Shown here: positions 7,769 to 14,723 of the stretch, piece by piece | Numbering within the stretch: position 1 is the stretch's first letter | Layout: each line of letters opens with the position of its first letter | From: Robinsoniella sp. | Lineage (GTDB): Bacteria > Bacillota > Clostridia > Lachnospirales > Lachnospiraceae | Direction of reading: 5' to 3' | Length of the DNA: 43,142 nucleotides | NCBI GenBank assembly: GCA_022788205.1 | Contig: JALEVQ010000060.1 | Coordinates: forward strand, 1 to 43,142 | Notes under the pieces: generated by a model | Databases searched by the model: none | Told to the model about the DNA's origin: nothing | Seen by the model: the letters and a program-made list of their open reading frames with translations, nothing else | Made by a program: the position numbers and the translations under genes

Positions 7769-9319
7769 ATGAAAAATAGATGGTTTGATAAAATGTTTTG
7801 CGCAGTTTTGGCAAGCACTATGATGATGACGGTTGTACCGGCTATGCCGGCGATGGCAGCAGGAGAGATCAATATCGGTGTGACAAGTTTTGCAGATACC
7901 TTGGAGCCGACAGAGCAATATTTCAGCTGGGTAATCTCACGCTATGGAGTGGGAGAGTGTCTGGCACGTTTTGACGAGACAGGTACGCTGGTTCCGTGCC
8001 TTGCAGAGAGCTGGGAGAGCAGTGAAGATGGCATGACCTGGACGTTCCAAATCCGTGAGGGTGTAAAATTTTCAAATGGAAATGAAATGACGCCGGAGCT
8101 TGTCAAGGCTTCTCTGGAACGCACCATCGAGATGAGCGCCCGTGTGCCAGAGTTTTTTGATCTGGAGAGCCTGGAAATAGACGGACAAAATCTAATTTTC
8201 CATCTGAACCGTGCAAATGCAAACATGGCAGGAAGCCTTGCCGACCCGCTGTTTTTGATCATGGATACGAGCATTGACAATTCCAATATTGAAATGTCAG
8301 GTCCTGTCTGCACCGGACCTTATATGGTAGAATCCTTCAGTCCAACCGATGCATGTGTGGTGACAAAAAATGAGTATTATTGGGATGGCGAAGTGCCGCT
8401 TGACCGTGTCACCTTGAAATGTGTCGATGATCAGACGACACGTTCCATGGCGCTGCAGACTGGAGAGATTGATATCGCATACAATCTGAAAACGGAAAAT
8501 CTGTATGAGTTTGAGGGAAATCCGAATTATAACATTCAGGAATTAGAATCACTGCGCTCTACTTATGCTTTTATGAATCAGAACGGTGCTCTGGGTGATC
8601 TTGCACTTCGCCAGGCATTGCTGCGCGGTCTCAACAAAGAAGTTTACTGTGAGGTGCTTCTGGAAGGCGGAGCAACGCCAGGGAAAGCCCCTGTTCCACC
8701 GACACTTGACTTTGGTTTTGATGAGTTGGTCGATGAAAACTCCTATGATCCAGAGAGCGCAAAGGCAATCCTTGCAGAAGCGGGATATATCGACAACAAC
8801 GGTGACGGATACGTGGAGACACCGGATGGAGCAAAACTGGAACTGAATTTTGTAATTTATACAAGCCGTGCAGAACTTGGCGTCTATGCACAGGCCGCAC
8901 AGGCGAATTTAAAAGAGATCGGAATTAATGTCAAACTGAATACGGTAAGCTATGAAACACTGCTTGACATGAGAGATTCTGGACAGTATGACCTTTTGAT
9001 CTGGAATGTTCTGGTGGCAAACACTGGAGATCCGGAAAACTATCTGCGCGAAAACTGGTACAGTACTTCTCCGAACAACACAGCTGGCTATAACAATCCA
9101 GAGGTTGACAGGCTTCTAGATGAACTGGCTTCCACCTTTGAGCAAGAGCAGAGAAGAGAGATTGTGTTTCAGATTCAGCAGCATATCATGGACGATGCAG
9201 CGACGGTATTCTTTGGATATGAGACCACCTATCTGTTTTCAAACACGCGTGTGACAGGTGTCACCATGTATCCGATGGATTATTATTGGCTGACAAAGGA
9301 CATTGCGCTGGCAGAATAG
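7769..9319 (+). CDS. Extracellular solute-binding protein, family 5 (NikA-like)
   Basis: This 516-residue secreted binding protein captures substrate for the importer. It has a type I signal peptide with likely cleavage near AMA-AGE (about residue 31) and no lipobox cysteine, which is unusual for a Gram-positive importer. Family 5 hallmarks run in order: LVPCLAESWESSEDGMTWTF, REGVKFSNGNEMT, TGPYMVESFSPTD, NEYYWDGEVPLDRV, DDQTTRSMALQTGEIDIAYN, and EAGYIDNNGDGYVE. The TTR...TGEID block resembles NikA as well as peptide-binding proteins, so the ligand is open. GAGGAG lies just before the ATG. A 37-base hairpin follows the gene and may raise the amount of this transcript relative to the ATPases. 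Confidence 0.93.
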   Translation: MKNRWFDKMFCAVLASTMMMTVVPAMPAMAAGEINIGVTSFADTLEPTEQYFSWVISRYGVGECLARFDETGTLVPCLAESWESSEDGMTWTFQIREGVKFSNGNEMTPELVKASLERTIEMSARVPEFFDLESLEIDGQNLIFHLNRANANMAGSLADPLFLIMDTSIDNSNIEMSGPVCTGPYMVESFSPTDACVVTKNEYYWDGEVPLDRVTLKCVDDQTTRSMALQTGEIDIAYNLKTENLYEFEGNPNYNIQELESLRSTYAFMNQNGALGDLALRQALLRGLNKEVYCEVLLEGGATPGKAPVPPTLDFGFDELVDENSYDPESAKAILAEAGYIDNNGDGYVETPDGAKLELNFVIYTSRAELGVYAQAAQANLKEIGINVKLNTVSYETLLDMRDSGQYDLLIWNVLVANTGDPENYLRENWYSTSPNNTAGYNNPEVDRLLDELASTFEQEQRREIVFQIQQHIMDDAATVFFGYETTYLFSNTRVTGVTMYPMDYYWLTKDIALAE

Positions 9320-9329
9320 AACCATGTAG

Positions 9330-9366
9330 CAGACCGCGCATCGGCATATCAGTATGGCGTGGTCTG
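9330..9366 (+). other. Intercistronic stem-loop after the binding protein
   Basis: CAGACCGCGCAT pairs imperfectly with ATGGCGTGGTCTG. It has no T-run and lies inside the operon, so it is better explained as an mRNA-stabilising or processing hairpin than as a terminator. Confidence 0.6.
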
Positions 9367-9388
9367 AAGGAAATAAAGGAGCAGAGAA

Positions 9389-10174
9389 ATGCTTGAGATA
9401 AAAGATTTATCAGTTCAATACGGAAAGCAGGCTCCGACGATTGAACATTTTCAGCTTTCGATGAAAAAGGGAGAAATCATCAGCGTTGTCGGGGAGAGCG
9501 GAAGCGGCAAGACAACGGTAATCCGTGCCATTCTCGGCGCACTCGCTGGAGGTGGAAAGGTGACATCGGGGGATATTCTGTTCGAGGGCAAGTCTTTATT
9601 GAACAATTCAAAAGATGAGTGGAGAGCGCTGCGGGGTACAAGGATATCCATGATCTTTCAGGACTGCGGCGGCACTTTAAATCCGATCCGTAAAATCGGA
9701 AGTCAGTATGTGGAATATATCCGTGCCCACGGCAGCCAATCAAAACAAGAAGCATGGCAGCTTGGAGTATCTATGCTTCAAAAGATGCGTTTGCCGGATG
9801 CAGAAAATATCATGAACAGTTTTCCACATCAGCTTTCAGGGGGAATGCGTCAGAGGGTTGGAATCGCCATGGCAATGACTTTTCAGCCCCAGCTATTGCT
9901 CGCCGATGAGCCGACAAGTGCGCTGGATGTGACGACACAGGCGCAGATTGTAAGGCAGATGATGGAGCTGAGAGACAATTTCGGCACAGGAATTATCATC
10001 GTCACACATAATCTTGGCGTGGCTTCTTACATGGCAGATCAGCTGATCGTCATGCAGTATGGCAAGATTGTGGATCAGGGAACAAGAGAGGATGTCATGA
10101 GTCATCCGACGAATGAATATACGAAGAGACTGCTGGCAGCAGTTCCGGAAATGGAGGGGGAGCGTTTTGTTTAA
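9389..10174 (+). CDS. ABC importer ATPase, NikD/DppD-like
   Basis: This 261-residue cytoplasmic ATPase powers the importer. All motifs are intact: Walker A GESGSGKTT near residue 35, Q-loop IFQDCGGTLNPI, signature LSGGMRQR, Walker B LLLADEPTSALD, and the switch histidine in VTHNLGV. It lacks the C-terminal cysteine-rich oligopeptide extension present in its partner, as NikD does. The start follows AAGGAG closely. It is separated from the binding-protein gene by 69 bases holding the stem-loop. Confidence 0.95.
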   Translation: MLEIKDLSVQYGKQAPTIEHFQLSMKKGEIISVVGESGSGKTTVIRAILGALAGGGKVTSGDILFEGKSLLNNSKDEWRALRGTRISMIFQDCGGTLNPIRKIGSQYVEYIRAHGSQSKQEAWQLGVSMLQKMRLPDAENIMNSFPHQLSGGMRQRVGIAMAMTFQPQLLLADEPTSALDVTTQAQIVRQMMELRDNFGTGIIIVTHNLGVASYMADQLIVMQYGKIVDQGTREDVMSHPTNEYTKRLLAAVPEMEGERFV

Positions 10175-10184
10175 GGAAGAAGAG

Positions 10185-11135
10185 ATGATACTGAGAACAG
10201 ATCACATTGTAAAACAGTTCCCTGTATCCGGAGGTCGGATCCTGACAGCATGTGATGATATCAATCTGAATGTGTACAGAGGGAAAACGTTGGGGATTGT
10301 AGGAGAGAGTGGATGTGGAAAGTCGACCTTTGTGCGTATGGTGATCTCCCTGGATAAGCCTACAAGCGGAGAAATTTTGTATCACGGCAGAAACATCGTC
10401 AATTTTTCTAAAAAAGAGATATGGGAAAATCGCCAGAATATGCAGATGGTTTTTCAGGATCCGCTGGCATCGTTTAATCCAAAGATGAAGATTCTGGATA
10501 TTCTCACAGAACCGTTGATGAATTTTGGAAGACTGAAAAGAAGTGAACGCAGGGCAAAGGCGAAAGAGCTCTTAGAGATGGTAGAATTGCCGGCTGATTT
10601 TATGGACCGTTATCCAAACAATATGAGCGGCGGGCAGAGACAGAGAGTCAGCATTGCACGCGCACTCTCACTGGAGCCAGAGATTCTGATCTGCGATGAG
10701 GCGACTTCTGCACTGGATGTCTCGATTCAGAAATCGGTGATCGAATTGTTGGTTCGGCTGCAGAGGGAAAAAGAGATCAGCATGATTTTTATCTGTCATG
10801 ATCTGGCGCTGATCCAGTCCTTCGCACATCAGATTGCCGTCATGTATCTTGGGCATATCGTGGAAGTACTGCCTGGAGAGGATGTGGCAAAGCATGCACT
10901 CCACCCTTACACGCAAGCTCTTGTAGGAGCGCAGTTTTCCATCCACATGGATCCAAGCCAAAAGATTGAAAGCATTGAGAGTGAAGCGCCCAGTCCACTG
11001 GATGTGCCAAAAGGATGCCCGTTTCAGAACCGCTGTGACTACTGTACGGAACAATGTAAGTCGCAGAAACAGATTTTGAGAAAGGTTTCCGAAGGACATG
11101 AGGTGGCTTGCTGCCATGTGACCGATAACCGATAG
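10185..11135 (+). CDS. ABC importer ATPase, NikE/OppF-like
   Basis: This is the 316-residue second ATPase of the importer, with Walker A GESGCGKST, Q-loop VFQDPLASFNP, signature MSGGQRQR, Walker B ILICDEATSALD and switch His in ICHDLAL. A C-terminal oligopeptide/nickel extension carries the cysteine motif CPFQNRCDYC followed by further cysteines, typical of OppF/NikE. The frame is open back to 10113, but the ATG at 10185 is chosen because AAGGAAGAAG precedes it and the N-terminus MILRTDHIVKQF matches the family. It begins 11 bases after the partner ATPase gene ends. Confidence 0.95.
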   Translation: MILRTDHIVKQFPVSGGRILTACDDINLNVYRGKTLGIVGESGCGKSTFVRMVISLDKPTSGEILYHGRNIVNFSKKEIWENRQNMQMVFQDPLASFNPKMKILDILTEPLMNFGRLKRSERRAKAKELLEMVELPADFMDRYPNNMSGGQRQRVSIARALSLEPEILICDEATSALDVSIQKSVIELLVRLQREKEISMIFICHDLALIQSFAHQIAVMYLGHIVEVLPGEDVAKHALHPYTQALVGAQFSIHMDPSQKIESIESEAPSPLDVPKGCPFQNRCDYCTEQCKSQKQILRKVSEGHEVACCHVTDNR

Positions 11136-11149
11136 AAAGGTAGAACAAA

Positions 11150-12379
11150 ATGAAAAAGAGAAAAAATGTGATATTCGTATTTTTACTTCTTTTTGTGGTG
11201 CTTGCAGGTATCAACGCACAGGCAGAGACACAGAAGCATGATTCTGGAGCGTATACAATCGGAGTCGTTGTCTATGATCCTGAAAGCGCTGAGATGAATA
11301 TGTTTATGAACTACTATAGGGATTACATAGAGGAGGGCTTCGGGGTAAAATTTTATTTTTCTGGTCAGACCTATACTGCACAGGCAGAAAATGAGTTTAT
11401 CTCTGCCATGAAAGCAAAAGGCGCACAGGGCATCATTTCTTTTCTCGGGGTAGATGTAAAAAGCACTGTCAGTGTGTGCGAGGAAAATGAGATGTACTAT
11501 GTACTTGGCTCTAACACAATCAGTGAGGAAGACTATGAAGCAGTCAAAGACAATCCCTGGTTTTTGGGAACGATAGGACCGGATCCGGATGCTGTGTATC
11601 AGGCAGGACGGGATATGGCAGAATATTTCCTGGAGAGAGGGGCAAAATCCTTTGTGATCATGACAGGAGGTGCCTCAAGAGGAAATGCCCTGCATGCGGC
11701 GAGAACGAGGGGAATGCTGGAGGTTTTGCAGGAGAAGGCAGGACTTGTGCTGGAGCAGACGACAGAACAGACGGCACTTGTGAAGGAGAACACGACTTTG
11801 ATCAGTGGAGATGGGAAGGTGTCAGTGATACTGTGCCCGGATTATACAGAAGAGGGAAAAGGTCTTGAAAATCTGGAGGAAGCTTTTGGACAGGGATCTT
11901 GCGATGCACTGATGAGTGCATTTCATGCGAGTACCTATCTGGATCAGATTGCGGAAAAAGAGAGAGAACAGAACGCAAATATGATGGTAGGGGCGATTGA
12001 CAGTTTCAGCGAGGTAAATTTTGAAGCGATCCAGGGAGAAGATCCTTTCGGAAACCCGCCGATTGATTATATCCAAGGAAAATATGGTTCTATGGCAGGT
12101 CCGGCATTTGCGATGCTCTACAATGCGATGTCGGGACATCCTGAAGCAAACACGCTAGACGGGAAAGCGGTTCGCCTGTACCAGGGATTTTGGACTGCAA
12201 AAAGCCGGGAAGAATATATGGAACTCTACGGATATGCCATCGGCATCTATGAAAATGCTTACAGCTGCGAAGATTTAATGAAGGTGATCAAAGTATTCAA
12301 CGAAGAGGCATCACCGGAAGCACTGAGAGAGTTGACAGAAGCATATACAGTGGAGGATGTCAAGGAGAGAATTCTGTAA
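11150..12379 (+). CDS. Type-1 periplasmic-binding-fold secreted protein
   Basis: This 409-residue secreted protein has a signal peptide (KKRKNVIFVFLLLFVVLAG, likely cut near AQA-ETQ) and no cysteine for lipid anchoring. The body resembles type-1 periplasmic binding proteins: YTIGVVVYDPESAEMNMF, then FISAMKAKGAQGIISFLG, GSNTISEED, IGPDPDAVYQAGRDMAEY and FVIMTGGASRGNALHAAR near residues 165-185. That fold normally binds sugars, amino acids or small molecules and differs from the family 5 fold of the first binding protein. It begins 14 bases after the second ATPase, so it is the last gene of the cobalamin-switched operon. It may be a second ligand receptor, a scavenging protein or an accessory; a specific Pfam name was not assigned. 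Confidence 0.8.
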   Translation: MKKRKNVIFVFLLLFVVLAGINAQAETQKHDSGAYTIGVVVYDPESAEMNMFMNYYRDYIEEGFGVKFYFSGQTYTAQAENEFISAMKAKGAQGIISFLGVDVKSTVSVCEENEMYYVLGSNTISEEDYEAVKDNPWFLGTIGPDPDAVYQAGRDMAEYFLERGAKSFVIMTGGASRGNALHAARTRGMLEVLQEKAGLVLEQTTEQTALVKENTTLISGDGKVSVILCPDYTEEGKGLENLEEAFGQGSCDALMSAFHASTYLDQIAEKEREQNANMMVGAIDSFSEVNFEAIQGEDPFGNPPIDYIQGKYGSMAGPAFAMLYNAMSGHPEANTLDGKAVRLYQGFWTAKSREEYMELYGYAIGIYENAYSCEDLMKVIKVFNEEASPEALRELTEAYTVEDVKERIL

Positions 12380-12434
12380 GAAAAGTAAAAGAGTGCAGAT
12401 GTCTGGATAGCAACAAGAGATATTCAAGATGAGA

Positions 12435-12483
12435 GCTGGCGCAAAACAGAGGAGAAATCCTCTGCTTTGTACCAGCCCTTTTT
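12435..12483 (+). terminator. Terminator of the cobalamin-switched importer operon
   Basis: GCTGG (12435-12439) pairs with CCAGC (12472-12476), and inside it CAGAGGA pairs with TCCTCTG around a GAAA loop. TTTTT follows at 12479-12483. It ends the plus-strand operon just before the 3' end of the convergent XRE gene. Confidence 0.85.
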
Positions 12484-12497
12484 GATGCAGCCATCTG

Positions 12498-13079
12498 TTA
12501 CAATGAAATGCGATATAAGCCATGGCGGTTACAGTAGGCATACAGAAAGCCGTGACCGCGTTTTGTAAATCGTCCTTCTGCATTTTGTTCCGGATATAAT
12601 TTAAGAAACTGGCAGGTATTGGAAGTGACGTATGCTAAAAACGAGATGAAATGGTGTTTACTCATCTCGTGTTCAAGTAAGACATGATATTCTCCGTCGA
12701 GTTCTTGGACGCAAATTTCATGGTCAGGAGAAGTCTCCTCCACTTCCAATTCCGGCAAAACAATGCCGCAGCAGCTGTAGCAGCCCTTTCCGGTTGCCTG
12801 GATGACATTGCCGCAGATAGGGCAGACATAAAAGGAAAGTTTCTTTATGTTTCCGGAACGATTGGTGTTCTGCGCATATTTTCCGGTAAACAATTCTGCC
12901 AAAGATACACCAAGTGCGGAAGCTAAATCAGCTACAATTGTGATGTCGGGCAGTCCTTTTCCAGTCTCCCATTTTGAGATTGTTTTGTCACTCACACTCA
13001 ATTGTTCAGCGAGCTGTTTTTGCGTATATCCTTTCTTTTCACGCAATTCTTTGATGGTATTTCCTGTGATATAATCCAT
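12498..13079 (-). CDS. XRE regulator fused to a desulfoferrodoxin-like iron module
   Basis: This 193-residue protein begins with a classic XRE/lambda-repressor helix-turn-helix (residues 8-62: IKELREKKGYTQKQLAEQLS, then SDKTISKWETGKGLPD). The C-terminal half matches both iron centres of a desulfoferrodoxin/superoxide reductase. Centre I is Cys86-x2-Cys89 with Cys103-Cys104 (CPICGN...CCG). Centre II ligands are His120, His137 (EHEM), His143, and Cys183/His186 in YCNRHGLY. The Lys that precedes the first His in superoxide reductases is Asp119 here. The layout suggests a DNA-binding sensor of superoxide, oxygen or iron rather than an enzyme. The ATG follows AGGGGGAAAT. Its targets are unknown; it lies convergent with the importer operon and divergent from the MoxR operon. 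Confidence 0.85.
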   Translation of the reverse strand: MDYITGNTIKELREKKGYTQKQLAEQLSVSDKTISKWETGKGLPDITIVADLASALGVSLAELFTGKYAQNTNRSGNIKKLSFYVCPICGNVIQATGKGCYSCCGIVLPELEVEETSPDHEICVQELDGEYHVLLEHEMSKHHFISFLAYVTSNTCQFLKLYPEQNAEGRFTKRGHGFLYAYCNRHGLYRISL

Positions 13080-13256
13080 TGTATTTCCCCCTGTTTTTAA
13101 AATATAGACCTATGAGGATCGTCTTGATCATACAACGGAAAGCAAAGAAACTCAACCTACGAAGCGTAGAGTGTACCGAGCGCACAGACCGAGCAGAAAA
13201 TACCCAACCAACGTTTTCTTGAGGCAAACAAGGCGGAATGTTTTCGGGGGATATTC

Positions 13257-13285
13257 TTGCTTTTCAGGGGCGTTTATGGTAAGAT
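13257..13285 (+). promoter_or_regulatory. Promoter of the MoxR/DUF5682/VWA operon
   Basis: TTGCTT (13257-13262) and TAAGAT (13280-13285) are 17 bases apart. The expected start near 13292 supports the TTG at 13330 as the first translation start rather than the ATG at 13276. The rest of the gap (13080-13256) shows no clear element. Confidence 0.5.
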
Positions 13286-13329
13286 TTTTGTACAATTTGA
13301 GCCCTAAAGGTCCAAAGAAGGTGAAAAAA

Positions 13330-13587
13330 TTGAGGCTAAAGGAAAATTTGTTGTACAGTTTACTTTGTTCTGCGGCATTTACGCTGTTTTTTTATTTTGG
13401 AATTTCAAAAGAGATTTCTTCGAAGGCTGTTCTGGCAAAATATGTGGGGATTTTTTTTGTGATCATGCTGGCAGCATGTTTTTTTATTTCCAGCATCATG
13501 ATAAAAAGGGCAGAGCGTGTGCTTGAGGAGGCAGAGCCAGAGATTGAAGAGGAAGAGGAGAAAGAAGAAAAGAATACGGACAAATAG
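13330..13587 (+). CDS. Small two-helix membrane protein with acidic tail
   Basis: From the TTG at 13330 this is 85 residues, with two hydrophobic segments (YSLLCSAAFTLFFYFGI and YVGIFFVIMLAACFFISSIM) and a highly acidic C-terminus (EEAEPEIEEEEEKEEK). AAGGTG lies seven bases before the TTG. The ATG at 13276, with AGGGGCG upstream, would add 18 basic residues but overlaps the predicted promoter. No family was recognised. It ends 44 bases before the MoxR gene in the same direction, so it may anchor or partner the MoxR/VWA complex; that is inference only. Confidence 0.65.
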   Translation: MRLKENLLYSLLCSAAFTLFFYFGISKEISSKAVLAKYVGIFFVIMLAACFFISSIMIKRAERVLEEAEPEIEEEEEKEEKNTDK

Positions 13588-13631
13588 AGAGTGAATGTAT
13601 GATGTGAGAATATTTTTCATGGAGGTTTACG

Positions 13632-14723
13632 ATGGCACAAGAACAAGGGATACAGAGACTGCCTGCAGAGCAGCTCTATCAAAAAGAAATCGAAGCGTTG
13701 ATAGCGGCGGAGCAAGATCCGATTCCCACAGGATGGAAAATGTCGCCACGGTCAGTCTTTACTTATCTGGCTGGCGGGAAAGTGAAAGATACGGTGATCA
13801 CGCCGAAATATATCGGAAATAAACGGCTTGTGGAGATTTCGATCGCGACACTCGTGACGGATCGGGCTCTTTTGCTGATCGGAGATCCGGGAACAGCAAA
13901 GTCATGGCTTTCAGAGCATCTGACGGCGGCGATCAACGGGGATTCCACGAAAGTGATCCAGGGGACAGCAGGAACCACGGAAGAGCAGATCCGCTATTCC
14001 TGGAATTATGCGATGCTGATTGCGGATGGACCATCGGAGCGGGCGATGATCAAGACCCCGGTCTACCGTGCCATGGAGACAGGAACGATTGCCAGGATCG
14101 AAGAGATCTCGCGATGTGCCTCGGAGGTGCAGGATGCACTGATCTCCATTTTGTCTGAGAAGCGCATCGCCATCCCGGAGCTTGGGACGGAGCTGGCGGC
14201 GAAAAAGGGATTTTCGGTGATTGCCACGGCAAATACAAGGGATAAGGGAGTAAACACGATGTCAGCGGCGCTGAAGAGGCGCTTTAATATCGTTGTTTTG
14301 CCGAATCCTTCAGATCTTGCATCGGAGATGGAAATCGTGAAGACGAGAGTGGCACAGTTGTCACAAAATCTGGATCTGGAGGCAAGCCTCCCGGAAGACG
14401 ATGTGGTGGGAAAAGTCTGCACCATTTTCAGAGAGCTGCGTGCTGGCATGACGCTGGATGGAAAACAGAAAGTAAAGCCTGCAAACAGTGTGCTCTCGAC
14501 TGCGGAGGCGATTTCCCTTCTGGCAAACAGCATGGCGCTTGCGGGAAGTTTTGGAGATGGAAAGATCACGGACTATGAGCTTGCAGCAGCACTTCAGGGG
14601 GCGATCGTGAAGGATGAGGAAAAAGACGGCATCGTCTGGAAAGAATATCTGGAAAATATCATGAAAAAAAGAGGAGCAAAGTGGCTAGGGCTTTATCAGG
14701 AATGCAGGGAGTTGAACGGATGA
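13632..14723 (+). CDS. MoxR-type AAA+ ATPase
   Basis: This 363-residue cytoplasmic ATPase belongs to the MoxR/RavA-like AAA+ group, which act as chaperones with VWA-domain partners. Walker A is GDPGTAKS at residues 84-91. Walker B is changed from the usual hydrophobic-DE to ARIEEI, with Glu157-Glu158. Sensor 1 is VIATANTRD, followed by SAALKRRFNIV carrying the arginine-finger region. The C-terminal lid is helical. GGAGG lies eight bases before the ATG. Its stop overlaps the start of the DUF5682-like gene by four bases (ATGA), implying coupled translation. The N-terminal 60 residues upstream of the AAA core are a small extra helical part. Confidence 0.93.
   Translation: MAQEQGIQRLPAEQLYQKEIEALIAAEQDPIPTGWKMSPRSVFTYLAGGKVKDTVITPKYIGNKRLVEISIATLVTDRALLLIGDPGTAKSWLSEHLTAAINGDSTKVIQGTAGTTEEQIRYSWNYAMLIADGPSERAMIKTPVYRAMETGTIARIEEISRCASEVQDALISILSEKRIAIPELGTELAAKKGFSVIATANTRDKGVNTMSAALKRRFNIVVLPNPSDLASEMEIVKTRVAQLSQNLDLEASLPEDDVVGKVCTIFRELRAGMTLDGKQKVKPANSVLSTAEAISLLANSMALAGSFGDGKITDYELAAALQGAIVKDEEKDGIVWKEYLENIMKKRGAKWLGLYQECRELNG

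Noticed and set aside
7062-7814. A 250-codon minus-strand frame opposite the second permease
   Set aside because: The plus strand carries a clear NikC/DppC permease; the antisense translation has no recognisable motif.
13039-13227. A 62-codon minus-strand frame upstream of the XRE gene
   Set aside because: It overlaps the XRE start in another frame and has no ribosome site or motif.
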